From assembly GCA_934613645.1 (NCBI GenBank), contig CAKTTC010000006.1, forward strand, positions 1-64,000: a DNA stretch of 64,000 nucleotides. Direction: 5' to 3'. Both the position numbers and the translations under genes were made by a program. Below are positions 18,898 through 27,208 of the stretch, in pieces. This DNA comes from an uncultured Opitutales bacterium. GTDB lineage: Bacteria; Verrucomicrobiota; Verrucomicrobiia; Opitutales; Intestinicryptomonadaceae. The notes below the pieces were generated by a model. It made no database searches. It worked only from the letters and a program-made list of their open reading frames with translations, and was not told the DNA's origin. Position 1 is the first letter of the stretch; every line of letters starts with the position of its first letter.

Positions 18898-18950
18898 AAA
18901 ACCGCAGTCCGTAAGGGTTGCGGTTTTTTTGCGAAGTTATGGGACGAGAA
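18881..18950 (+). repeat. 70-bp direct repeat, copy 1 (tRNA-Leu 3' end and terminator)
   Basis: This block spans the last 17 bases of tRNA-Leu, its terminator and 20 bases beyond. It recurs at 19079-19148 with one difference (CCGTAAGG versus CCGCAAGG). Confidence 0.95.
18898..18931 (+). terminator. Terminator after tRNA-Leu
   Basis: AAACCGCA (ending 18906) pairs with TGCGGTTT (starting 18919), followed by a T run. The whole structure is duplicated at 19096-19129. Confidence 0.85.
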
Positions 18951-19633
18951 CCCACGTGGGTTAGACCACAAAAGGCGGCGATAGCCGAGCTTTTGGGGAG
19001 AATAAAACACGAAGTGTTTTACCCGCAGGGCGAGACTGGCGCGTATTTTGCGAAGCAAAAACAAGCCAGCGAGTTCAATCCCGTTCTGAGCACCAAAAAC
19101 CGCAGTCCGCAAGGGTTGCGGTTTTTTTGCGAAGTTATGGGACGAGAATTTTTTATAATTCCTAAAGCAGCGGCGGCGGGCACAGCCCGTTCGCCTTTGT
19201 CTATTGATTAAAGCAGAGCAACATTGGCTTCAGCCAATTTGCACCTCTTCACAACATGTAAAAAAAGCTTTTGGGGAGAATAAAACACGAAATGTTTTAC
19301 CCGCAGGGCGAGACGCCGCGGATTTTGCAACGCAAAATTTTTTATAATTCCGTAAGCGGCGGTAATCGGCGTAGCCGATGTGCCTTTGACTATTCGCTAA
19401 AGTTTTTACTATTCTGTAAGCAGTTTTTTTGTTTTTTATAATTCCTAAAGCGGCGGCGGCGGGCACAGCCCGTTCGCCTTTGTCTATTGATTAAAGTAAA
19501 GCAACATTGGCTTCAGCCAATTTGCGCCACTTCACAACATGTAAAAAAGCTTTTGGAGGAAGCTTTGCCGCAGGCAAAGAGCCGAGCACAGCGAATGCCG
19601 AGACGCCGCGGATTTTGCAACGCAAAATTTTGG
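18951..19633. repeat. Intergenic hairpin-repeat cluster A
   Basis: The stretch contains no gene of its own except that its right part supplies the 3' end of the pentapeptide gene. It holds two full composite hairpin elements (19149-19266 and 19432-19548), one half-unit (19338-19402), and three copies of a second module that begins AGCTTTTGG (18988-19061, 19266-19342 and 19549-19633). Half-units follow the pattern TTTTTTATAATTCCTAAAG, then GGCG, a hairpin, CGCCTTTG, and ATTGATTAAAG. The second module contains stems such as AAAACAC-GAA-GTGTTTT and ATTTTGC-GAA-GCAAAAT. The same modules recur in clusters B, C and D. Confidence 0.9.
19079..19148 (+). repeat. 70-bp direct repeat, copy 2 (detached tRNA-Leu 3' end)
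   Basis: This is a second copy of the tRNA-Leu 3' end, CCA and terminator without the rest of the tRNA. It lies 128 bases after copy 1, and a repeat module occupies the space between them. Such a layout is what site-specific integration into a tRNA 3' end leaves, but a plain tandem duplication would look the same. Confidence 0.9.
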
Positions 19634-19924
19634 GTCAACACCAAAGAGAGTGGATTTCAATTGTTCTTCGGTGAAACCTATTACTTCGCTGAATTTCGCG
19701 CTTTCTATTATGGAATCAGTAAAATTAGCTCCCGTAAGCGTCGATTTAGAAAAATCCGAATAGTTCAATTCCGAATTTGAAAAATTGGTGTTTATATACG
19801 AATTGTTCGAGAAATCTTGTCCCCATAAAATTTGTCCCGAAAAATCTTCGCCGTCGGCAAAAGCCAGTGTTGAAAGGGAAATTATTCCCGCGAATAAGAT
19901 AAAAAGCGCGGCAATTTGCCGCAC
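19532..19924 (-). pseudogene. Secreted pentapeptide-repeat protein, 3' end replaced by repeat module
   Basis: The frame starts with a signal peptide (IAALFILFAGIISLSTLAFA) and continues with pentapeptide repeats of the A(D/N)(L/F)xx type (NTNFSNSELNYSDFSKSTLT, then GANFTDSIIESAKFSE). It then enters the family segment VIGFTEEQLKST, where related proteins usually carry on with more repeats. Here, at about 19633, the coding sequence runs into the intergenic repeat module. The last 30 or so residues (from KFCVAKSAASR to LFYML) and the stop codon are repeat sequence. The protein is therefore probably truncated; whether the hybrid is made is unknown. It lies 19 bases downstream of the 586-aa gene. 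Confidence 0.75.
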
Positions 19925-19943
19925 CTTTTAATTCCGCCAATCT

Positions 19944-21704
19944 TTACTGCGCAAACGCGATATCGGGTTCAAGCGCGATAGTTATGCGGTATTGAACTCC
20001 GGGGCGCATTACCATTGCGCGGTCGCGCGCGTAGACTTGCAGGTAGTGGATTTTCCCCCAATACGAGCGGTATTCGGGGTCTTCCGAAACGACTTCCGTA
20101 TCGAGCCAATTCGCCTGAAAATCGTCCTTCTCAATGCTTACGCCCTGTCCGTTTTGCCCGATTGCGTAGGTCATCGGAACGTGGTATTCGGAATGCGGCG
20201 TGCCGTAGGCAACAACAAGTCTGAATTTGTCGAGCGAAATCTGGTTGGGGACTGTGTAGATGAAGTCGCCGACAAGTTTTTTCGCGCTGAACGTCCACGA
20301 AACTTTGCAGGAGCCGAGCCCTTTGACGATTTTGCCGTCTTTGGTTACGAGTTCGGGCTGTTCGTAGCGGAAGAAGAACGAATTGCGGAAGCCGATTCCC
20401 GTCATGCAACGCTTGCCGTAGTATGAGGGCGTTGTCACGTTTTCGCCGAAAGTGAGTTCGGGGACGAGAATGGGAAGGTATTTGTCGGCAGGCCAGTCGA
20501 AAATTCCGGGGATATGCGGGAACGCCAGCGACGACGACGAATTGGCCTCGTTGGGGGCTACCAGCGGCAGGCAGGTGTGCATTGCCGATTCCACGTTTTT
20601 GTAGATGAAAACGCCCTGCTCTTTGCGGTTGGAGTTGTCGAAGGAGACGTATTTGTTGATGTTCTTTTCGGCAATGGCGTCGCTGCCCATCTTGCGACCG
20701 ATTGTTTTCGCCAAACGCGCCCACTGGCACAGGTAGCGCGCGGCGTCGAAATTCGCCATACGCGTTGTGCACGAATTTTCCGCGCTGCGCTGGGCGTCGC
20801 GGATAACGAGATAGCCGTTTTCCTGATCGAGGAACGTCATGAAGAAGAACTGGAACAGGCGGCGCAAAACGTCGGTGTATTCGGGCATTTTGTCTTCCGA
20901 AATCCAGCCGTCGCGCATTGCCTGCAGAATCATGGAAATGCAGTGCATCTGCCCGTATGCGCCTATTCTCCTGCCGTATGCCCAACCGAGACCGTCGCTG
21001 CGAACCATATCGGGAAGCAGGCGCAGATACTTTTCGGCGAACGTGCGCAGGCTCGGAATTTTCCTGTCGCGCAGGTGCATATTCGCGTGAAGCTGAAGCG
21101 ACTGGCGGATAAACACGAACGCCACAACGCCGAAGATGTCGAACGCGCCGTCGAGCATTGCGTCGTCAACGGGCTTGTCGTCGAAATACCCCGTGGAGGT
21201 CTGCTGGATACGCTCGAGGAATCTGTCGATTAGCTTGCCGGTTTCGTCCTTTTTGCTAAGCCCCATGCTGAAGCGCGCAACGGCTTTGGCGATGTTGAAC
21301 ACTTGGAAGAAATCGTTGTAGTCGGTTCTGGAGAGGAGGCGTTTTTCGAGGTTTTTGCGTGTTTCCTCGGAGAGCTTGTCCCAGACGGAATTTCTGTCTT
21401 TGGAAGGCCCGAACGCGAGCAACCCCAGCGACATATACGCCAAGCCGTCCTCCGTGTATTCGGTGTTGTCGGACTGGGCTGTAATGCACTTTGCTACCAA
21501 ATCAACAATGTCTTTTCCCCCGAGCGAAGTCGAACCCGTGGCGCGGTAGTATTCGCCCAACGCCATTGCGGCGTGTCCGGGTTCGCAGTCTAACGACGGC
21601 TCGTTGTCTACTGGAGTTATTGAGCCGTCCTGATTTATGGAGTCGATATTTTTGCCCAAAATTGATTGGGCCATATCCAAACATTGTTCTGAAAAATTCA
21701 GCAT
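19944..21704 (-). CDS. Unrecognised 586-aa protein (possible alpha/alpha-toroid plus beta domain)
   Basis: I do not recognise the family with certainty. The first 350 residues are helix-rich with repeating small-residue and aromatic patterns (HAAMALGEYYRATG, GLAYMSLGLLAFG, WARLAKTIGRK). The last 220 look beta-rich (GIGFRNSFFFRYEQPE, KLVGDFIYTVPNQISLD). This shape resembles alginate/heparin-type polysaccharide lyases or DUF2264-like proteins. There is no signal peptide, so it would act in the cytoplasm, perhaps on oligosaccharides. The lyase idea is inference only. Confidence 0.7.
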   Translation of the reverse strand: MLNFSEQCLDMAQSILGKNIDSINQDGSITPVDNEPSLDCEPGHAAMALGEYYRATGSTSLGGKDIVDLVAKCITAQSDNTEYTEDGLAYMSLGLLAFGPSKDRNSVWDKLSEETRKNLEKRLLSRTDYNDFFQVFNIAKAVARFSMGLSKKDETGKLIDRFLERIQQTSTGYFDDKPVDDAMLDGAFDIFGVVAFVFIRQSLQLHANMHLRDRKIPSLRTFAEKYLRLLPDMVRSDGLGWAYGRRIGAYGQMHCISMILQAMRDGWISEDKMPEYTDVLRRLFQFFFMTFLDQENGYLVIRDAQRSAENSCTTRMANFDAARYLCQWARLAKTIGRKMGSDAIAEKNINKYVSFDNSNRKEQGVFIYKNVESAMHTCLPLVAPNEANSSSSLAFPHIPGIFDWPADKYLPILVPELTFGENVTTPSYYGKRCMTGIGFRNSFFFRYEQPELVTKDGKIVKGLGSCKVSWTFSAKKLVGDFIYTVPNQISLDKFRLVVAYGTPHSEYHVPMTYAIGQNGQGVSIEKDDFQANWLDTEVVSEDPEYRSYWGKIHYLQVYARDRAMVMRPGVQYRITIALEPDIAFAQ

Positions 21705-21852
21705 TTTTTACTCAGGTTTCGATTTGGTATAAAAATAATTCTACATTAGGCAACAACGCAAAAATAAAGTCAAGAATTTTAGACGGCCAAAAATAAAGCT
21801 TGATTTTGCGGGCGCGTTTTTCGATATTTTCGGCAGTAGAATAAAATGCGTC

Positions 21853-22205
21853 GGGGGTGTTCCGGAATTCGACTGTCGATCGTAGTTTATGTCTGCGTGC
21901 CGAAGACGACACTTGGCTTCGTAAAAATGTGTCAAAAAAACTAATAAATGGCGAAGAATACGCTATTGCTGCTTAATTGACGCGGCACGTCCGCTCTCCG
22001 ACACCCGATAGGAGAGAACGGGCGACGACATCGGGAACAGGGGGCGTTGTCGATTCTGCGGGGCGACGCCCGCCACAAACCGGAGAATGCCCGCCGCGCG
22101 GCTGTCCGAGCCTAACGCGACGGAAAGACCAACTCGAGACTACGCATGTAGACGGCATATCCGAAAGTCTTCAGGACAGGGGTTCGACTCCCCTCACCTC
22201 CACCA
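21853..22205 (+). ncRNA. ssrA: tmRNA
   Basis: The 353-nt RNA begins GGGGGTG and has the conserved 5' block CCGGAATTCGACTG. It ends with a tRNA-like T arm (GGGGTTCGACTCCCC) and an acceptor strand CACCTCC plus ACCA that pairs with the 5' end. The reading frame of the tag ends at 21976 with codons for NGEEYAIAA and a TAA. The resume codon is not certain, since no clear GCN codon follows a GTC. By position it may be the ATA at 21944, giving a ten-residue tag INGEEYAIAA. The RNA rescues stalled ribosomes together with SmpB. Confidence 0.93.
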
Positions 22206-22212
22206 TTTTAAA

Positions 22213-22245
22213 ACCCGCTTCCTCACTGAGCTTGCGGGCTTTTTG
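22213..22245 (+). terminator. Terminator after tmRNA
   Basis: CCCGC at 22214-22218 pairs with GCGGG at 22234-22238 and is followed by CTTTTTGG. It starts eight bases after the tmRNA end. Confidence 0.65.
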
Positions 22246-22450
22246 GTTTCCGCAAAGCCCGTTTGCGGTGCGGAGCTCGCGCGCTCGGCGGCGGCTGCGC
22301 CCCACCCGAACGAATCGGCAATATCCCAAAATGCGTTCCACTGTGTTCCACGCAAAGCCGAAAGAAACCGTCCGCAAATTTTGTCGCGGAAAATTCGGAA
22401 AATTCAAACCGAAGCGGAAGACGAATTACATTGGCGAGGAAATGTGTAGT

Positions 22451-23200
22451 ATGAAAAAAATCGCAAAAAAAATACTGTTTATAATTTTGGCAACGCTCGC
22501 GCTTTCGGCGTGCTCAAAGTCCCCGAGCGATAACAACGAGACTTGTCGGATTTTGTTTTTGGGCGGCGAAGGCACTGCGGCAAGATTCGTCAATTCCGAA
22601 TTGCGCGAATACTACGACCAGCTGAAAAACGACATTGCCGAAGCCTACAAAAAGTGGGAGGCGGAAGCCGAGAAAATCGGCTTCAGAAGCGCGCTATATC
22701 CGTCATTCGACGCCTACGGGCACGTCTGCATAAACAACCAAAATTTATTTTCGGAACGCGTCAGGTTTTATTCATTCTGGGACGGCGCGCACGGCACGCT
22801 TGAATACCGCGGCTACAATTTTCTGTTCCGTTGCGCCGACGGGGAGCTTGCCACGCCAAAATCGTTGTCGATTTCGGACGCAATAAAGGAGGGCAAGTTG
22901 AAGGAATTTCTCGGACGCGTAGCAAAAGAGCTGCCTTTTGAGATGCCCGAAAGCTACGCCGCCGACATCGCCAAAATCAACGGCAAATCCGACTTCTACG
23001 AATTCTACAACCGCAACATCGACGGCTTTGTCATACGCGCCGACGGGCTTGAAGTTTTCATACAAAACTACGGCTTCGGCGGCGGAAACGGCGGCTACGG
23101 CGTTCTTCTGAAGACTGAGAAAATCGCCGACATTCTCGACGCGCACATTCTCGAAATCATCAAGGACGCCGCAAAAGACGCGGCAGAAAGCGGTTTTTAG
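22451..23200 (+). CDS. Predicted lipoprotein, family not recognised
   Basis: The 249-residue product has a lipoprotein signal peptide (MKKIAKKILFIILATLALSAC). The start is placed at this ATG because it begins the signal peptide and a GAGGA lies about 10 bases upstream; the frame runs on upstream into tmRNA and is not coding there. The mature part is a mixed alpha/beta domain with YDQLKNDIAEAYKKWEAEAE and a Gly-rich stretch QNYGFGGGNGGYG. No family or function was recognised. Genes for two more small lipoproteins follow. Confidence 0.75.
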   Translation: MKKIAKKILFIILATLALSACSKSPSDNNETCRILFLGGEGTAARFVNSELREYYDQLKNDIAEAYKKWEAEAEKIGFRSALYPSFDAYGHVCINNQNLFSERVRFYSFWDGAHGTLEYRGYNFLFRCADGELATPKSLSISDAIKEGKLKEFLGRVAKELPFEMPESYAADIAKINGKSDFYEFYNRNIDGFVIRADGLEVFIQNYGFGGGNGGYGVLLKTEKIADILDAHILEIIKDAAKDAAESGF

Positions 23201-23367
23201 TTTTTGCAAAAAGAATAAAATCACAGCGGCAATTTATTGTTTACATTTTGTGACGAAAAATTACTGTGTATTTATGAAGATTTGTTGCGGCGGCGGCGGG
23301 TAAAAAAATCGTCCCCGTGCGCCGTTTCGCTCTTCGGCAAAAAACCCGCCACAAAAAAGCAGACAAT

Positions 23368-23823
23368 ATGAAAAGCATTTTGCAGATTTCGATTTTCGCG
23401 CTGACCGCCGCAGTAGTCGGTTGCACGGGCGTATCAACAACCGAAAACACCGCCGCCCCGCGCGTTGCAAATATCGACGCCAAACAAACGCGGCAAATTG
23501 TGGCCACCAACTACGGCTACTATCTGTTCAACTGGATTCCCCTTTTCAGCGGCGGCAAAGACGAAAACTCTTTCGCGATGTTTTCCGACAACGTAAACCT
23601 CGCCGCCACAATGCAGACGTTCAACCAAAAGTGCCGCGAGCTAAACGTCGAAAAAGTTTGCGACATTCAAACCGACGGCTACTCAACCTGCTATTTCTCT
23701 TGGATTCCCTATTTCGGAACAACATTCGGGCTGTATTGGTATAAGGAAATTCAGGTGTCGGCGGTGGTGGCTCAAGCCGAGGACAACGCCGCAAATGCGA
23801 AATCGGAGGAGGGGCAAAAATGA
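23368..23823 (+). CDS. Small lipoprotein with YGYYLF motif (paralogue 1)
   Basis: The 151-residue product starts MKSILQISIFALTAAVVGC, a lipoprotein signal with the Cys at 19. The core has NYGYYLFNWIPLFSGG followed by a short helical part (TMQTFNQKCRELNVEKVC) and an aromatic C-terminal stretch (YFSWIPYFGTTFGLYWYKE). It is clearly related to the next protein (NYGYYLFSFVPLFAGN). The function is unknown. The C-terminus overlaps the next gene by four bases (ATGA), so the pair is probably translated together. Confidence 0.75.
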   Translation: MKSILQISIFALTAAVVGCTGVSTTENTAAPRVANIDAKQTRQIVATNYGYYLFNWIPLFSGGKDENSFAMFSDNVNLAATMQTFNQKCRELNVEKVCDIQTDGYSTCYFSWIPYFGTTFGLYWYKEIQVSAVVAQAEDNAANAKSEEGQK

Positions 23824-24212
23824 AAAAATTTACGTTGATTTTGTCGGCCGCCGCGCTACTTTGCGGGTGCGCCACAACCGAGGTTGCAACTGTCGAAAAC
23901 GGGGCGGTAATCGACGGCGAAAAACCCGTCGCCGTTGTGCGCGCCGAAAATTACGGCTACTACCTGTTCTCTTTCGTGCCGCTATTTGCGGGCAACCCCG
24001 ACCGACAGAACGAAAACACGCTCTCGCTTTTCTCCGACACTGTCACCGTTGAAAACAATCAGAAAATGATAGCCAAAGAGGCGGAAAAAATCGGCGCGGA
24101 TACGATAACGAGCGTCAACAATAAAGTTGCGTGGACAGGAAGCTTTTCACTATGGATTATCTGGCGTGAGGTGCTGACATCAAACGCCACCCTCCTGAAG
24201 AAAAGCTTGTGA
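23820..24212 (+). CDS. Small lipoprotein with YGYYLF motif (paralogue 2)
   Basis: The 130-residue product has a lipoprotein signal (MKKFTLILSAAALLCGC) and repeats the layout of its upstream neighbour: NYGYYLFSFVPLFAGN, a helical segment (KMIAKEAEKIGADTIT) and an aromatic end (GSFSLWIIWREVL). Two tandem diverged copies suggest an old gene duplication and perhaps a heteromeric envelope component. The function is unknown. A structured terminator follows the stop. Confidence 0.75.
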   Translation: MKKFTLILSAAALLCGCATTEVATVENGAVIDGEKPVAVVRAENYGYYLFSFVPLFAGNPDRQNENTLSLFSDTVTVENNQKMIAKEAEKIGADTITSVNNKVAWTGSFSLWIIWREVLTSNATLLKKSL

Positions 24213-24216
24213 GGAC

Positions 24217-24284
24217 GCAATGCGGGCGGGTAAGAAGTATTTATAGTTGAAATACCGAAAATAAAATTGCCCGCATTGCTTTTG
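24217..24284 (+). terminator. Long nested terminator-like hairpin
   Basis: GCAATGCGGGC at 24217-24227 pairs perfectly with GCCCGCATTGC at 24269-24279, followed by a T run. Inside the loop GTATTT pairs with AAATAC. The stem begins five bases after the lipoprotein stop at 24212. Confidence 0.7.
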
Positions 24285-24906
24285 TCGAAAACTTGGTTTT
24301 TCTGCGGATTGAACTCGCTCGCTTGGTTTTACTTCGCAAAATCCGCGCTGTTCTCGCCCTACGGGTAAAACACTCCGTGTTTTATTCTCCCCAAAAGCTT
24401 GCCTACGGCAACTTTTGTGGTCACGGGCGTTTAGCCCGCTACGCCTTGAAAAGCCCAACTTTTCGCTCAAACCTCACAAGTTTTTCTCCGCGGAACACAA
24501 TGCCGGTTCGAACTTAAAAGTTGAAAAATACAACCCTTCAATGGGAACCCGCCCCTGCGGGACATTTTTTACGTTTTCTAAAGTGGCGGCGATTGGCAAA
24601 GCCAATACGCCTTTGTCATTTGATTAAAGTTTTAAAACTCAATACGACTTCGCGTTTTAGTCCGCAAAAGAGGCGTCGTCCTCGCAAGTTTTTTACGAGA
24701 CACAGTGCTGGTTAGAACTTAAACGGACGGTTTAAATTGTGAGTTCGAACCAGCGTTGTGTAGACAGTTTAATATACAATGTAAGTTCGAATTTGCATTG
24801 TGCAAACAGGACAAATTCGCGAGGTTCGCACTGGGATTCGCGTTTTATGAGGCGTAGCGGGCTGAACGCCCGTAAGTCCGAAATAAAACCGAATGACAGC
24901 CGAACC

Positions 24907-24982
24907 GCTTGCTTTTGAATTTTTCTTCTAAAAAACGAAGTCTCACATTTGTTAATTTGAAAAATTCAATTCAAAAGCAAGC
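24907..24982. repeat. 15-bp perfect inverted repeat forming a long hairpin
   Basis: GCTTGCTTTTGAATT at 24907-24921 is the exact reverse complement of 24968-24982. The 46-base loop contains a further ATTTTTC/GAAAAAT-like pairing. Confidence 0.85.
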
Positions 24983-25043
24983 CCTCGCGGATTTATAGAA
25001 AAGATAAGTTCGAACCACCCCTGTGTCCCGCAGAAAAACTTGC

Positions 25044-25137
25044 GAGGCGTGTGCTTAGGGAGACGTTTGTGAGTTGGCGGAATTAACCTTGAGGTTATTC
25101 CGCCCGAACAAACTCTCCATAAGCCGCGAGACGCCTC
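25044..25137. repeat. 94-nt multi-helix hairpin
   Basis: Successive helices are GAGGCGT (25044-25050) with ACGCCTC (25131-25137), CTTA with TAAG, GGAG (25059-25062) with CTCC, GTTTGT (25065-25070) with ACAAAC (25108-25113), and GCGGAATTAACC (25077-25088) with GGTTATTCCGC around a TTGA tetraloop. This amount of nested pairing is unlikely by chance. Confidence 0.8.
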
Positions 25138-25214
25138 TGTTGCGTTTTTAAACGCGAAGCCCTTTCTGTATTATAACAAAAATCACGCAACTGAGGCGTC
25201 GCCCTCGCAAGTTT

Positions 25215-27005
25215 TTACTTTTTGATGAGACGATAGTCCTTGGCAAACAACGGCTTGCCCTCGAACTCTACAGTGATGTCGTTGTAGTTTACAACAACCC
25301 TGTCGCCGTTGGCGTAAGTCGTCTGGAATACGCCGTCGGCAACCTGCTTGTGGTCTTCCATAAACTCCATCTGCAGATAGGCAATCTTCTGGTATTCGTC
25401 GTAGAGGGGCTTTACGTAGTTGGCAATGTTCTTTTCGCCGAGCCAGCCGCCGTAGTAGACGGGGCGCGAACCGTATTCGGCCATGCGCAGACGAATGTCG
25501 GGCCATTCCTTTTTCCTGTTGAAGCCTGTGTCGCTAAAGAACGGCATTGTGGGAACTACGCCGTGGTAGACAAGCTGCCAAGTGGGAACGAACCTGTCGA
25601 ACATCTTGGGCAGGCGCATTGAGTGGTTGATGTAGAACGCCCAGTCGAGATACTTTATTACGTGGTCGAAGCCGCATTCGGAGGTGAATCCGCCCGAAAC
25701 GTCGTGCCCGTATTTCATTATCTTCAAATAGGCGTCCGACCACTGACGGCGGTTGAGCGGGTGGCGCGGATCGTGGCAGACGCGCGGGGCGATTGCGGAA
25801 ATTACGTCGACGTGCTGAATGCCGTTGAAGCCGAGCCTGTCGCGAATCATGAGATAGTCCTTTTTGGGGAACAACTCGAAAATTGCCTTGGGGCACGGAG
25901 TGAAAGCCTTGCCGCCCGCCCAGCAGCCGACATACATAAGCGAGCCGTCGGCGCGGCGTGCGATGTAGTCTTCGCTCCAGCAGTCGGCAATACGGTAGGC
26001 GTCGGTGTGGTTGACGTGCGCGGAAATGTAGTAGCCGAGCTTCTTGGCGGTTTCGACAGTTTCCTTGAGCTTCTCCTCGCCGCCGATAGCGGGTTCTACG
26101 GGAAGCAGCTGCGGATAGCGTCCGTCGTGGCCGCGGATATTCCAGCCCACCTCCTGCAAATCGACGAAATCGCAGCCGTATTTTTTCAGAAGCTTTATCG
26201 AATCGGTAGCCTGCTGACAGGTTGCGGCAACGTTCATTTTCGGCTCTGTGGCGAGAGTCTGGTCGGCAATGATGCGCTTGCCGTTTTTGTCGTGCGGAAT
26301 GGCCTTGCCGCCGTGTTGGACGCGGCAGACAATCGACTTCGCCAAACGCTCGAGCTTGGGATTGCCCTTTATGCGCTGCTTAAGCGGAATAATCTCGCCG
26401 CGGTCGAGCTGGTATTGGCGGTATTTCTTCGCCATTTCGGGATACGACGCGTCGGCGGGAAGCTCGTAGAAGTCTACTATCGCGTCCTCGTATGCGGGCG
26501 TGCCCTCCATGCGTTCAACTTCAAAGCGCGGGAAAATTTTGTATTCGCCCTTTTTGGCCTCGGCAACCATGCTGAATTCGAGATTCAGCCCCTTGACGAT
26601 TGCAACCCAAGTGTGGCGCGGGTTTTTCGCCCCGAAGAACGCGACGTGGTTGCCGCCGCCGCTTGAATAGATGCCGCTGTCGAGCTTGTATGTGCCGAGC
26701 ATACTGCGCGTGTTGATGAAGAATCCGTCTTCGCCCTTTTTGGCTTCGGCGGCGGGAACAAGAATATCGACGCTTTTCAAATCCTTTTCGGCATTGAGTT
26801 TGTCGCGGCCGATGAACGCGCGCCACGCGCCGTCTTCCTGACGGGCAAGCTTGACTTTCTTCACGTCCTCGCGGTTGTTCTTGTATTTAAATACGAAAAC
26901 CGCGTCGGAATACGCGGGATTGTCTACCAGTTCGGCTTTTTTGTCGTCAACAGAACAGCCCGCCGCGAAAATAACCCCTATCAATGCAATAAATAAACGT
27001 TTCAT
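25215..27005 (-). CDS. Putative glycoside hydrolase, DUF5696-like lipoprotein
   Basis: The start at MKRLFIALIGVIFAAGC gives a lipoprotein signal peptide; the frame upstream is not coding. The 596-residue product has an N-terminal beta-rich domain (about 30-200) and then a probable TIM-barrel domain. Barrel-like elements are GCDFVDLQEVGWNIRGHDGR, KLGYYISAHVNHTDAYR, FNGIQHVDVIS, and GGFTSECGFDHVIKYLDWAF. The arrangement resembles DUF5696 and related uncharacterised glycosidases. The acidic residues in DLQEVG, HVDV and TSECGF are candidates for catalysis. The assignment is from memory of the family and is moderate. The stop codon abuts repeat cluster B. Confidence 0.6.
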   Translation of the reverse strand: MKRLFIALIGVIFAAGCSVDDKKAELVDNPAYSDAVFVFKYKNNREDVKKVKLARQEDGAWRAFIGRDKLNAEKDLKSVDILVPAAEAKKGEDGFFINTRSMLGTYKLDSGIYSSGGGNHVAFFGAKNPRHTWVAIVKGLNLEFSMVAEAKKGEYKIFPRFEVERMEGTPAYEDAIVDFYELPADASYPEMAKKYRQYQLDRGEIIPLKQRIKGNPKLERLAKSIVCRVQHGGKAIPHDKNGKRIIADQTLATEPKMNVAATCQQATDSIKLLKKYGCDFVDLQEVGWNIRGHDGRYPQLLPVEPAIGGEEKLKETVETAKKLGYYISAHVNHTDAYRIADCWSEDYIARRADGSLMYVGCWAGGKAFTPCPKAIFELFPKKDYLMIRDRLGFNGIQHVDVISAIAPRVCHDPRHPLNRRQWSDAYLKIMKYGHDVSGGFTSECGFDHVIKYLDWAFYINHSMRLPKMFDRFVPTWQLVYHGVVPTMPFFSDTGFNRKKEWPDIRLRMAEYGSRPVYYGGWLGEKNIANYVKPLYDEYQKIAYLQMEFMEDHKQVADGVFQTTYANGDRVVVNYNDITVEFEGKPLFAKDYRLIKK

Positions 27006-27208
27006 AACGCGGAAATTCAAAGCGAATGCCGAAGCGTTGTCAAAACTTTTCCGAAGTTTTCGCACAGCGGCGCACCGCCTATACCCCGCCGCGTTGCGCG
27101 CAACCGCACCGCACACCCGCGCCGTTGTTTTCTTTTTCAAAAAAATAGTTGCCAACAACGCCCGAATTTGTAAATATCGAAACCCAATTTTAATAATATA
27201 AACTTACT

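Larger units (their letters stand above)
24290..25214. repeat. Intergenic hairpin-repeat cluster B
   Basis: No gene is seen in these 925 bases. The cluster contains an inverted copy of the AGCTTTTGG module (about 24340-24404), one half-unit of the variable-hairpin family (24565-24629), and a module found only here. That module reads CTCGCAAGTTTTT, a short GC hairpin, ACACA, and GGTTCGAACTTA. It occurs at about 24474-24521 (+), 24684-24721 (+) and 25004-25041 (-), with a fragment at 25195-25215 reaching the stop codon of the next gene. TTCGAA-centred pieces also occur near 24742 and 24785. A GGGCGTTTAGCCC hairpin block occurs at about 24422 and, inverted, at 24848; it is also found in cluster C. 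Confidence 0.85.

Noticed and set aside
19149..19266. Integron attC sites as an explanation of the hairpin elements
   Set aside because: The conserved GTTRRRY and RYYYAAC ends and the cassette genes between sites are missing.
21977..22450. Upstream extension of the 249-aa lipoprotein frame
   Set aside because: It overlaps tmRNA; the lipoprotein signal peptide begins at 22451.
24700..25030. tRNA genes suggested by TTCGAACC cores in cluster B
   Set aside because: No acceptor, D or anticodon stems fit; the cores belong to a repeated module.
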